Part shown: positions 44,376 through 52,057 of the stretch, one piece after another
How the letters are laid out: each line of letters opens with the position of its first letter
Numbering within the stretch: the stretch's first letter is position 1
Source: Photobacterium sp. TY1-4
GTDB lineage: Bacteria > Pseudomonadota > Gammaproteobacteria > Enterobacterales > Vibrionaceae
Length of the DNA stretch: 64,000 nt
Assembly: GCF_025398175.1 (NCBI RefSeq)
Contig: NZ_CP099734.1
Location: forward strand, 1,612,001-1,676,000
Reading direction: 5' to 3'
Position numbers and translations under genes: made by a program
Notes under the pieces: model-generated
Databases searched by the model: none
The model's input: only the letters and a program-made list of their open reading frames with translations
Told to the model about the DNA's origin: nothing

Positions 44376-45038
44376 ATGTCATGTATTCAATATAATGATT
44401 TAGTCTTCATCTGTGACGCTAGTTTACAATCCTCTCTCTTCCGGGATTACCTTGAGAAGGCGCTGGATCTTCGGATCAAAACGACCACAATGGAAGGGTT
44501 GCCGGGATTACACCTGCGTCCGAAATCAAACATCCTGACTATCATCGATAACACGCAAATCAATGATGAGTCCCTGGACCTCTACATCAACTATCTCGTT
44601 GAAAATTCAATCACTGCCAGTGAAGTGCTGATCAATGCGCCGAGCGATGTCGCTGCAAAAGTTATTGCCAAGTGGCCAAACATGGTGGGCGTTTTCTTCG
44701 CCGGAGATGGCATTGATGTTGTGGCGAAAGGGATGAAAAAAATCTTTGAAGGTGAGCTGTGGCTCAGCAGAAAACTCACGAATGAATTGATTTCTGCCTA
44801 TCGCCATAAAGACACCATGATTGCCAAGCCATGTGCCAATTTGACCAATCGCGAAAAAGAAATTATGCAGCTACTGGTGCTTGGCGCGTCCAATACCCAA
44901 ATCGCTGAACGTCTGTTTGTCAGTGAAAATACGGTGAAAACGCATCTTTATAATGTGTTTAAGAAAATCAACGTCAAGAATCGAATGCAAGCCTTTATGT
45001 GGGCAAAAAGCAATCATTACAATGACTTACCTCTATGA
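44376..45038 (+). CDS. csgD: CsgD-like LuxR-type regulator
   Basis: A 220-residue transcription factor with CsgD architecture. The N-terminal receiver-like domain lacks a clear phospho-acceptor site, and the C-terminal LuxR helix-turn-helix (about 153-215) reads LTNREKEIMQLLVLGASNTQ then IAERLFVSENTVKTH. The length matches E. coli CsgD (216). It leads the csgDEFG operon and presumably activates the curlin genes downstream. ATG 44376 has AAGGGA at good spacing; an in-frame ATG eight codons earlier is possible. The stop overlaps csgE by four bases. Confidence 0.9.
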   Translation: MSCIQYNDLVFICDASLQSSLFRDYLEKALDLRIKTTTMEGLPGLHLRPKSNILTIIDNTQINDESLDLYINYLVENSITASEVLINAPSDVAAKVIAKWPNMVGVFFAGDGIDVVAKGMKKIFEGELWLSRKLTNELISAYRHKDTMIAKPCANLTNREKEIMQLLVLGASNTQIAERLFVSENTVKTHLYNVFKKINVKNRMQAFMWAKSNHYNDLPL

Positions 45039-45487
45039 GATGGACTGAGCTTGTACTCTCCGTTTTATTGTTAAGCGCCTTGCCTGCTACGGCACAGGAT
45101 GATCAGCCGCCGCTTGAAAACGGCCAACCGCTTGAACAAAACGGAACGCTTGATGATTTAAGAGAAATTAGTGGTGCCGTGATTGACCAAACCATGACCC
45201 GCCTTGGGGAAGATTTTTATTCGCTGTTCGCACAAAAGCTCAGTGATGAATTCGATGATTTGGAAGAGAACCTGACCATTAAGGAACGACCGACCGCTTT
45301 GTCCGGCAGCATCATTTCTGTCCTGCATCGGCGAAAAGCAATCTACCGGACTGCTTTATCTCCGGGACGGGACCAGGTCGAGGCGAAAGTCGATGAAGCG
45401 ATTAAGGTTGTCCGATCTTATGTCACTCGCTGGCGTATTGAACGCTATTTGCAAGATACGTTTGATGTTGATTACGACGAAATTTAA
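45035..45487 (+). CDS. csgE: Curli assembly protein CsgE
   Basis: A 150-residue periplasmic factor. A signal peptide ends at ALPATAQ, and the mature part matches CsgE (GTLDDLREISGAVIDQTMTR, VLHRRKAIYRT). CsgE caps the CsgG pore and brings curlin subunits to it. It is longer than the E. coli protein (129) because of an acidic N-terminal extension. The ATG overlaps the csgD stop (ATGA), so translation is coupled. Confidence 0.88.
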   Translation: MRWTELVLSVLLLSALPATAQDDQPPLENGQPLEQNGTLDDLREISGAVIDQTMTRLGEDFYSLFAQKLSDEFDDLEENLTIKERPTALSGSIISVLHRRKAIYRTALSPGRDQVEAKVDEAIKVVRSYVTRWRIERYLQDTFDVDYDEI

Positions 45488-45498
45488 GAGGGCTTACC

Positions 45499-45903
45499 AT
45501 GAAAGGGAGCAAGCTGGCCATCGCCGCGCTGTTTGCCGCCACGGCACAGGTTTCGGCAACGGAGCTAGTCTATACGCCAATCAATCCTAGTTTTGGCGGT
45601 AATCCATTGAATAGTTCCCATCTTTTGGGAGTGGCCAATGCCATCAACGACTATAAAGCACCGGATGATGATTTGTTGTTCGAGGAGCAGTCGGACCTTG
45701 AACGATTAGCGGCCAGCCTGGAGTCTCGCTTGATCAGCCAGCTGCTATCGGATGTCGGAAACGGTAATACCGGGCAACTGGTGACCGAAGATTTCCTGCT
45801 TAACATCATTGATGATAACGGAAACTTGATTATTCAGATCACAGATAAAGAAACAGGTGAATCGTCAACCATTCAGGTCAGTGGCCTAATGCCGGACATG
45901 TAG
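45499..45903 (+). CDS. csgF: Curli assembly protein CsgF
   Basis: A 134-residue exported protein. After the signal peptide (ending QVSATE) the mature N-terminus LVYTPINPSFGGNPLNSS carries the CsgF motif that enters the CsgG channel (NPxFGG). CsgF couples the pore to nucleator CsgB at the cell surface. Length agrees with E. coli CsgF (138). It lies 11 bases after csgE. Confidence 0.92.
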   Translation: MKGSKLAIAALFAATAQVSATELVYTPINPSFGGNPLNSSHLLGVANAINDYKAPDDDLLFEEQSDLERLAASLESRLISQLLSDVGNGNTGQLVTEDFLLNIIDDNGNLIIQITDKETGESSTIQVSGLMPDM

Positions 45904-45914
45904 GGAGAAGTTGG

Positions 45915-46751
45915 ATGAAAGCGTGCATTTGGGGAAGTATATTACTGATTCTCTCGGGATGTTCGATGTCGCTTGAAACACCGGAAATCAATAAAGAACC
46001 AACGCTGATGGCGCGTGGCGCTGCCTATCAGGATTTGACATCACTTCCTTTACCCAAAGGGAAAGTCTATGTTTCCGTGTATGACTTCCGGGATCAAAGC
46101 GGGCAGTATAAGCCACAGCCGAACAGTAATTTCTCGACCGCAGTTCCGCAGGGCGGGGCGGCATTGCTGACGACAGCGTTGCTCGATTCGAAGTGGTTTA
46201 TCCCGCTCGAGCGGGAAGGACTGCAAAATTTGTTAACCGAGCGGAAAATCATCCGTGCTGCACAGAAAAAGCATGAAATTCCGGCAAATCACGGCCCTCA
46301 TCTTCCTTCGCTAGCGTCGTCGAATATCATGATTGAGGGTGGCATTGTTGCGTATGATACCAATCTTCGGACAGGTGGCGCCGGGGCCAGGTATTTGGGG
46401 ATAGGCGCTTCCGGGCAATACCGGACCGATCAGGTGACGGTGAACATCCGGGCGATCGATGTACGCAGCGGCCAGATTTTACTGAGTGTGACGACCAGCA
46501 AAACGATCTTGTCAAAAGAATTGCAAACCGGTGTCTTCAAGTTTGTCGATTATAAAGACTTGCTCGAAGCTGAGTTGGGTTATACCACGAATGAGCCGGT
46601 GAACTTGGCGGTGATGTCGGCCATCGACGCTGCGGTGGTTCATGTGATTGTGGATGGGATCAAAACGGGGTTATGGCAACCTTTGCGCGAAGCCGATTTG
46701 CAACATCCAATTATTCAGGAATACATGCAACGTCGCCGCCCGATTATTTAA
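45915..46751 (+). CDS. csgG: Curli secretion channel CsgG
   Basis: A 278-residue outer-membrane lipoprotein that forms the nonameric curli export pore. The lipobox ends at C16 (LILSGC). MARGAAYQDL, VYVSVYDFRDQSGQYK and SKWFIPLEREGLQNLLTERK match CsgG (277 in E. coli). It is the last gene of csgDEFG, with a terminator 42 bases past the stop. Confidence 0.95.
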   Translation: MKACIWGSILLILSGCSMSLETPEINKEPTLMARGAAYQDLTSLPLPKGKVYVSVYDFRDQSGQYKPQPNSNFSTAVPQGGAALLTTALLDSKWFIPLEREGLQNLLTERKIIRAAQKKHEIPANHGPHLPSLASSNIMIEGGIVAYDTNLRTGGAGARYLGIGASGQYRTDQVTVNIRAIDVRSGQILLSVTTSKTILSKELQTGVFKFVDYKDLLEAELGYTTNEPVNLAVMSAIDAAVVHVIVDGIKTGLWQPLREADLQHPIIQEYMQRRRPII

Positions 46752-46793
46752 CGGGATACAACTCAAGCGGAGCTGACGCTTCGGATGTATGTC

Positions 46794-46829
46794 AAGCCCC
46801 TGAACCTGACGGTTCAGGGGCTTTTGGTT
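46794..46829 (+). terminator. Terminator of csgDEFG
   Basis: AAGCCCCTGAACC (46794-46806), loop TGAC, GGTTCAGGGGCTT (46811-46823), then TTGGTTT. Confidence 0.9.
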
Positions 46830-47204
46830 TGATTGGTCGCACTATTTCGCGTAGCTCTTCAGCTTAGGAATCTAGGCCCACAAGGACAATCCAACTTGGG
46901 TCGCAACTGTAACCCAAGATAGATGTCGTCCGAACCATCCTTCAGAAGGGCGTAGGACCGCCCGGAAGCTAGCTTGTTTGGGATGCATATGGATAACCTC
47001 ATGAAAAGAAGAGAGGTTGTTCTTACAGTTAAACTAATTGACTAGGATATGAGCAAAGGTCTCATTGTTTTGAATGAGAGAGAGACTCCGCAATGCCGAT
47101 AAAAGTATTAAAAACGAGAGTTCAGTTTCATGAATAGGTTGATGGAATAAAGTCTAAGAAATTCGATACTGAAAGTACGAAATGAATCTCGTGGCCTGGA
47201 AACA
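46830..47204 (+). other. Control region of the csgB-like operon
   Basis: A 375-bp region without a gene. It includes an 11-mer AGCAAAGGTCT (47053-47063) also found before the second curlin gene (48744-48754), and the 51-bp shared element at 47126-47176. Confidence 0.5.
47126..47176 (+). promoter_or_regulatory. Shared curlin upstream element, copy 1
   Basis: Begins TTTCATGAATAGGTTGATGG and ends CGATACTGAAAGT. It aligns without gaps to 48581-48631, about 39 of 51 positions identical (20 of the first 22). The GATACT could be a -10 site with a poor -35, as expected for an activated promoter. It lies 28 bases before the csgB-like start codon. Confidence 0.55.
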
Positions 47205-47759
47205 ATGAAAGTAATACGTAGTAAGTTAATTGCATTGTGTATATCAGGTGTCGCTTTTAATGTTTACTCAAGTGACCTTGCGCTAAATGAACTAAAAGAT
47301 CTTTCTGAATTCGAGTTGGGTCTGGATAACTCTGCGGTGATTGAACTCGAAGAGTCGAATTATAGCTCTGCGATGATTAATCAGCAAAGTAACGGATTAA
47401 AAACAGGGAATTCAGCTAAGATAAAGCAACGTGGTAATTATAATGATGCATATATTGCACAACAGGGTAGTAAAAATGTCGCTTACATAAATCAAAATGG
47501 AGATTATAACGAAGCAGCAGTTTCGCAAGATGGATATGAAAATGTGGGTGTAATTTATCAGCTAGGGAATAATAACAAGGCCGGTATTGTGCAAAAGGGA
47601 AGAAGAAATAAAGGAAATATTACACAGTACGGGGATGATAATACGGCACTCATAGTTCAAAAAAGTAATGTGAGTCAATTCCGCTCTGATATTCGACAGA
47701 CCGGTGGACAAACACATGTCATCATCAATGGTATGAATAAAAATATCACTGTTCGATAA
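47205..47759 (+). CDS. csgB: Minor curlin CsgB-like nucleator
   Basis: A 184-residue exported protein. A signal peptide of about 22 residues is followed by a non-repeat segment and then about five curlin repeats of the form N-x5-Q-x-G-x2-N (AKIKQRGNYNDAYIAQQGSK, VAYINQNGDYNE, VSQDGYEN, VIYQLGNNNKAG, GNITQYGDDN). The Arg/Lys-containing last repeat and tail (RSDIRQTGGQTHVIIN) fit CsgB, which sits on the surface and seeds the fibre. It is cotranscribed with the first large curlin gene (21-base gap). Confidence 0.82.
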   Translation: MKVIRSKLIALCISGVAFNVYSSDLALNELKDLSEFELGLDNSAVIELEESNYSSAMINQQSNGLKTGNSAKIKQRGNYNDAYIAQQGSKNVAYINQNGDYNEAAVSQDGYENVGVIYQLGNNNKAGIVQKGRRNKGNITQYGDDNTALIVQKSNVSQFRSDIRQTGGQTHVIINGMNKNITVR

Positions 47760-47780
47760 CACAATCTAAGGAATGTTATT

Positions 47781-48452
47781 ATGAAAAAGTTAGCTCTATT
47801 TATCTCAATGGCTCTGGTTTCTGCAACTGCTGCTGCATCAGGTGGCTATGGTTATGGGTATAGCCCAGTTGATAATACGTCTGATGTTGATATCAAAAAA
47901 GGCAGTGACTATAACCAAGTGTCGGTATACCAGTCTTCCTACCACAAAGGTAATGACTCAGATGTCGAAATCGAATACGATTCTGACTATAACTGGGTAA
48001 CCGTAGACCAGTATGGTTCAAAGAATGATTCTGACGTTAAAATTAAGCATAAGTCAGATGGTAACTCTGCTTATGTCCAACAAGATGGCTATAGAAATGA
48101 TTCTAAAGTGGACATCAGCTACTATGCGGAAGATAACCATGTAGGCGTCTACCAGACCGGCAAAATGAATCATTCTGATGTGAACATCCATGAAGGCGAT
48201 TGGAATACCGTAATGGTCGGCCAACGTGGTGACTATAACCGTTCATATGTTGACATTGAAGGTGCATACGCTGACAAAAACTATGTGAAAGTTGATCAGT
48301 ACGGTGACGGTGCTAAGTCAGACGTGGATATTTCCAGCCATTACGGCCCAGCCATGTACAACACCGTGCATGTCACTCAAACTGACTACGATCATTCGTA
48401 TGTCAATATTTCAGATTCATCATACAACACGGTTTACGTCACACAGTACTAA
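47781..48452 (+). CDS. Curlin-repeat major subunit 1 (acidic)
   Basis: A 223-residue exported protein. The signal peptide (MKKLALFISMALVSATAAA) is followed by about eight repeats of roughly 24 residues with the consensus NDSDVxIxxxSDYNxVxVxQxG. The N, Q and G of the second strand are those of curlin repeats, while the paired SDVDI strand is unlike E. coli CsgA. The mature part counts 33 acidic to 15 basic residues and is Tyr-rich. By position after csgB it should be the fibre subunit. The RBS context (ATCTAAGGAA) is shared with the second subunit gene, and a strong terminator follows. Confidence 0.8.
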   Translation: MKKLALFISMALVSATAAASGGYGYGYSPVDNTSDVDIKKGSDYNQVSVYQSSYHKGNDSDVEIEYDSDYNWVTVDQYGSKNDSDVKIKHKSDGNSAYVQQDGYRNDSKVDISYYAEDNHVGVYQTGKMNHSDVNIHEGDWNTVMVGQRGDYNRSYVDIEGAYADKNYVKVDQYGDGAKSDVDISSHYGPAMYNTVHVTQTDYDHSYVNISDSSYNTVYVTQY

Positions 48453-48469
48453 TCGTTCACCTTTTATTT

Positions 48470-48503
48470 AAAAAGCTGTGCCTCTAGTGGCACAGCTTTT
48501 TAT
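48470..48503 (+). terminator. Terminator of the csgB-curlin 1 operon
   Basis: AAAAAGCTGTGCC (48470-48482), a 6-base loop, GGCACAGCTTTTT (48489-48501), then the T run ends at 48501. Confidence 0.92.
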
Positions 48504-48785
48504 CGTTTTTCATATATATCGATAGGAGTATTAAATGATTCACATCAGCCAGTTATTTTGTGTGAGTTTTATATAGGGTATTTCATCAATAGGTTTATGG
48601 AACTCTGTCTAGAAATCCCGATACTTAAAGTGTAACTAAAACATGGGAAATAAATGACAACACCCATGGAACGTATGAAGATCCATTTAATAAAATGCCG
48701 ACTTGGCAATTTAACCTCTTTGAGGCGATTACACAACTGTAACAGCAAAGGTCTATGGCCGATTAATTAATCTAAGGAAAAGGTT
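48504..48785 (+). other. Control region of the second curlin operon
   Basis: A 282-bp gene-free region holding the shared element (48581-48631), AGCAAAGGTCT (48744-48754) and CGATAGGAGTATTAAA near 48519, which resembles CGATAAAAGTATTAAA near 47096 before csgB. Much of this leader therefore looks duplicated from the csgB leader and then rearranged. Confidence 0.5.
48581..48631 (+). promoter_or_regulatory. Shared curlin upstream element, copy 2
   Basis: Begins TTTCATCAATAGGTTTATGG and ends CGATACTTAAAGT. It is a gap-free match to 47126-47176. It lies 154 bases before the second curlin start codon, much farther than copy 1 from csgB. Confidence 0.55.
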
Positions 48786-49736
48786 ATGAAAAAGTTATCT
48801 CTATTGATCTCAGCAGCACTGGCATCAACTTCAGCATTTGCTTCCGTTGATAATAGTTCAGATGTTTCAATCTCCCATAAGAGTGATTGGAATACGATTT
48901 CTGTTTATCAGGAATCTTATGGTTCTTATTACGGGAATACATCCAAAGCCTATATCAGTAATGGTTCCGATGGGAACTACATGGATATCATGCAGTATGG
49001 GAAAGGGAACTATTCCAATGCTAAAATTGATGGAAAATCAGATGATAACTATATCAGTGTTTACCAGGATGGGAAGCATAACAACTCGATGGCTTATATC
49101 AGTGGTTACTCTGAGTACAATGATATTGAAGTGAATCAGGAAAAAGAAGCAAATCAGTCTTATGCCACGATTGATTATAAGTCAGATTACAACAAAATTA
49201 TGGTTGACCAGAAAGGTCGTTACAATGTATCCAACGCGATGATCACTGGCGACTCAGATTACAATAAGATCAAAGTGAAACAGAAAGGGAATGGAAACTA
49301 CTCTCATGCGATGATCTGGGGTGATTCTGATAAGAACAAAATCAAAGTTAAGCAAAAAGGGGATTACAATTCGTCTCATGCGAATATCAGTTACTACGCC
49401 GAAGGCAACATGGTTGACGTAAACCAGACCGGTAACTGGAATCGCTCGAATGTTGATATTTACGCCGGGGATTACAACAACGTCAATGTGAGCCAGTATG
49501 GTGATCACAACATGTCGGATGTCGATATCCTGGGTGGCTCAGCCGACCACAACTACGTAACAGTCATGCAGAATGGTGACTACAGCCATTCTACCGTGAA
49601 GATTGACGATGGCGGTTACTATGGCGGCTCTAGCAGCTACAACACCGTGTACGTCTCACAAACAGACAATGACTATTCTAATGTGAATATTTCTCATGGT
49701 TCGTCTTACAACACTGTTTACGTAACTCAGTACTAA
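48786..49736 (+). CDS. Curlin-repeat major subunit 2 (lysine-rich core)
   Basis: A 316-residue paralogue of subunit 1. The signal peptide (MKKLSLLISAALASTSAFA) is followed by about twelve repeats of the same 24-residue type (NxSxAxIxxxSDYNxIxVxQxG). Both subunits end SYNTVYVTQY. The central repeats (protein residues about 130-195) are Lys-rich (NKIKVKQKGNG, NKIKVKQKGDY), unlike subunit 1; overall 36 acidic to 22 basic residues in the mature part. AAGGAAAAGG precedes the ATG. It heads its own operon with the CsgC/CsgH-like gene. It is probably a second fibre subunit or a condition-specific variant. Confidence 0.8.
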   Translation: MKKLSLLISAALASTSAFASVDNSSDVSISHKSDWNTISVYQESYGSYYGNTSKAYISNGSDGNYMDIMQYGKGNYSNAKIDGKSDDNYISVYQDGKHNNSMAYISGYSEYNDIEVNQEKEANQSYATIDYKSDYNKIMVDQKGRYNVSNAMITGDSDYNKIKVKQKGNGNYSHAMIWGDSDKNKIKVKQKGDYNSSHANISYYAEGNMVDVNQTGNWNRSNVDIYAGDYNNVNVSQYGDHNMSDVDILGGSADHNYVTVMQNGDYSHSTVKIDDGGYYGGSSSYNTVYVSQTDNDYSNVNISHGSSYNTVYVTQY

Positions 49737-49740
49737 GTTG

Positions 49741-50055
49741 ATGAAATACTCGATTCTACTCCTACTCGTTGTTGCTGCGCTTCCGGTGAGTGCAGCAACG
49801 TTTACCCCACTGGCCGTTCGTTGTGAGCCTGGTCATGGCGATATTCGACTTGTGGTCACCAATACCAGTCAGCAGAATGTGCGGGTTAAGGTGATTTCAA
49901 GCCGGAACAATGTCATGGTGACAGGCAGCGGTGGCCAGAGCACGTCGACACTGACGCTGAGCCGTTCGCAGTTTCCCGTCACACTGGAAACTGGACCGGA
50001 TGAGCGGATGCGCATCGACAGGGATTGCCAGATTGAACTTTTGAACGCTTCGTAA
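49741..50055 (+). CDS. Small secreted CsgC/CsgH-like protein
   Basis: A 104-residue exported protein. The signal peptide ends PVSAATF, followed by a short beta-rich domain with two Cys (AVRCEPGHG and RDCQIELL), which could pair in the periplasm. Size, position after the curlin gene and a strand pattern like VRVKVISSR...TLTLSRSQFPVTLETGPDERMRI recall CsgC and CsgH, immunoglobulin-like periplasmic inhibitors of early amyloid formation. The homology is too weak to prove. TTG 49738 is in frame, but ATG 49741 is preferred; it is 4 bases past the curlin 2 stop. Confidence 0.65.
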   Translation: MKYSILLLLVVAALPVSAATFTPLAVRCEPGHGDIRLVVTNTSQQNVRVKVISSRNNVMVTGSGGQSTSTLTLSRSQFPVTLETGPDERMRIDRDCQIELLNAS

Positions 50056-50069
50056 GAAGCGTTTTTTTT
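50044..50069 (+). terminator. Terminator overlapping the gene end
   Basis: AACGCTTC (50044-50051), loop GTAA, GAAGCGTT (50056-50063), then TTTTTT. The stem begins inside the coding sequence and the loop carries the stop. Confidence 0.92.
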
Positions 50070-50410
50070 GCCTCGCGTTTTTGTGTTTCTCCCGAATTGT
50101 TCTCATCGCCGGTGATGAGTCACGCTGCACTGTTTGTCGTGGTGTTCGGTGTGGTGATGTATCCGGCAAGAATGTTCAGTCAAGTGATTGATATGCAGGA
50201 GGTGATTTGTTTGAGTTCTAATGATGTTGTTTGGGGCGATGCGTCCATGGCATCGGACGGCGACGACGACATGAGCTCTACTTTCGGCCTGGCCTCAACT
50301 CTGGCAACCGTAAATCTCTGTTTACTGCGTATAAAAAAAGTGATATTTCTCTGGTTATTTACGATATGAGCTGATAATGTGCCGCCCCTCACAGCAAAAG
50401 TGAGAATGTT
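50070..50410 (+). other. Intergenic region upstream of the BCCT gene
   Basis: A 341-bp region. A 90-codon TTG-started ORF (50097-50369) has no recognisable product and poor start signals; I do not call it. No repeats seen. Confidence 0.4.
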
Positions 50411-51973
50411 ATGTATACCTCAACAGAAAAAGTGAGCGATAAATTGGTTCCATCTCTAACGATTGGTTTCATCAGTTTGTTCCTCCTTTCCGCACTTATT
50501 GACTTATCATTTGTTTCTCAGGTGATTCAGTCGATGTTTTCTGATGCAACTGCAACATTTGGATCCTTCTGGCAATGGCTGATGGTTCTGAATTTTGTGG
50601 TCGCAATCCTGATCGCACTCAGCAACAAAGGCCGACTACGGTTAGGCCGGCAGGAGAAACCGACCATCGGTACGTTCCGCTGGATGGCGATGATTATGTG
50701 CACCTTGCTGGCTGGCGGTGGTGTGTTCTGGTCGGCGGCAGAGCCGATTTATCACTTCCTGACCGTGCCGCCAAGTTTTCCGGATACTGCGGGGGGACTT
50801 GCGGAATCTGCGGCTCCGGCGCTGAGCCAGAGTTTCTTGCACTGGGGTTTCCTGGCCTGGGCGATTTTGGGAACACTGGCTACCATCGTACTCATGCATG
50901 CCCATCATCAGGGTGGGGTGAAACTGCGCCCGCGTGCGTTGTTGTACCCGTTGGTCGGTGATCGGCTGGAGTCACACTGGCTGGGCTCAGTGATTGATGC
51001 CTGTTCGATTATTGCCGTTGCCGCCGGTACGATTGGTCCGATTGGTTTTTTGGCATCCCAGCTGGGATATAGCTTTGAAGTGGTGCTGGGTATTGAAAAT
51101 GCCGTGTCGAGCCAGTTAGCCATTTTGGCAGTCGTGGTCGCCATTTATTCGATTTCGGCCTTCACCGGTATGGACAAAGGGCTGCAATGGCTGAGCCGAT
51201 TGAATGTCATCGGCGCATTTGCCTTGCTGTTGGCGATGTTGATTCTGGGCCCGACGCAATTTTTGTTCACGCAGTTCGGCACGGCTTTTGCGACCTATTT
51301 GCAACATTTGCCGCAAATGAGCTTGAGCGCGGATGCGCCGCAGTGGAATGCCTGGTGGACCTGGTTCTTCTGGGGATGGTTTATCGGTTTTGCGCCGATG
51401 ATGGCTATTTTTATTGCCCGGATTTCTGAAGGTCGCTCAGTACGGGAGCTGATCCTGATGGTGGCGATTGGCGCACCTGTCGTTACTAATTTCTGGTTTA
51501 CCGTGCTGGGTGGAACTGGGATCTATTTTGAACTGGAAATCCCGGGCAGCATTTCGCAGCCATTGAATGATGCCGGTTTGCCAGCGGTGCTGCTGGCGAC
51601 GCTGACCCAATTGCCATTCAGCGATGTGCTGGTGGCGGCCTTTCTGATCCTGACGACGACATTTGTCGTCACGACCGGCGATTCAATGGCTTATTCGATT
51701 GCGATGGTCGTCAGTGGTGATAACGAGCCAAAACCTGCTCAGCGCCTGTTCTGGGCTATGGTGATGGGCTGCGTCGCTGGCGTGTTGTTGGTGGCCGGTG
51801 ATGGTGGATTGAATGCGTTGCAATCCTTCATTGTGATCACCGCGGTTCCGGTGTCGTTGCTGATTGCGGCAACATTGATCACCGGACCGATGGCCGTGAT
51901 GCGGATGCAGGCAGACCAAGCGCGTCTGGCGGACTCCGGTCAGTTGCAATGTGCTTCAGCTTCAGCAACGTAA
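50411..51973 (+). CDS. BCCT family transporter
   Basis: A 520-residue inner-membrane carrier of the betaine/carnitine/choline family with about 12 membrane segments. The BCCT signature around WTWFFWGWFIGFAPMMAIFI, then ARISEGRSVREL, is clear near residue 315-345. Such carriers use sodium or proton gradients to take up compatible solutes such as betaine, or exchange carnitine. The Trp box is shorter than in high-affinity betaine carriers, so the substrate is open. It is a single gene with a terminator shared with dgcN. Confidence 0.9.
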   Translation: MYTSTEKVSDKLVPSLTIGFISLFLLSALIDLSFVSQVIQSMFSDATATFGSFWQWLMVLNFVVAILIALSNKGRLRLGRQEKPTIGTFRWMAMIMCTLLAGGGVFWSAAEPIYHFLTVPPSFPDTAGGLAESAAPALSQSFLHWGFLAWAILGTLATIVLMHAHHQGGVKLRPRALLYPLVGDRLESHWLGSVIDACSIIAVAAGTIGPIGFLASQLGYSFEVVLGIENAVSSQLAILAVVVAIYSISAFTGMDKGLQWLSRLNVIGAFALLLAMLILGPTQFLFTQFGTAFATYLQHLPQMSLSADAPQWNAWWTWFFWGWFIGFAPMMAIFIARISEGRSVRELILMVAIGAPVVTNFWFTVLGGTGIYFELEIPGSISQPLNDAGLPAVLLATLTQLPFSDVLVAAFLILTTTFVVTTGDSMAYSIAMVVSGDNEPKPAQRLFWAMVMGCVAGVLLVAGDGGLNALQSFIVITAVPVSLLIAATLITGPMAVMRMQADQARLADSGQLQCASASAT

Positions 51974-52004
51974 TCGCACAGAGAAAGTTCTCTTTGACGC
52001 TTAG

Positions 52005-52030
52005 AAAACACTCCTTCGGGAGTGTTTTGT
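52005..52030. terminator. Bidirectional terminator between convergent genes
   Basis: AAAACACTCC (52005-52014), loop TTCG, GGAGTGTTTT (52019-52028). The stem ends in A-T pairs on both sides. Confidence 0.85.
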
Positions 52031-52057
52031 TATGTCTGTTCGCTGCGAGGTGATGGC

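Noticed and set aside
50097..50369. A 90-codon ORF before the BCCT gene
   Set aside because: TTG start, no ribosome site, no recognisable product, and it begins just after a strong terminator.
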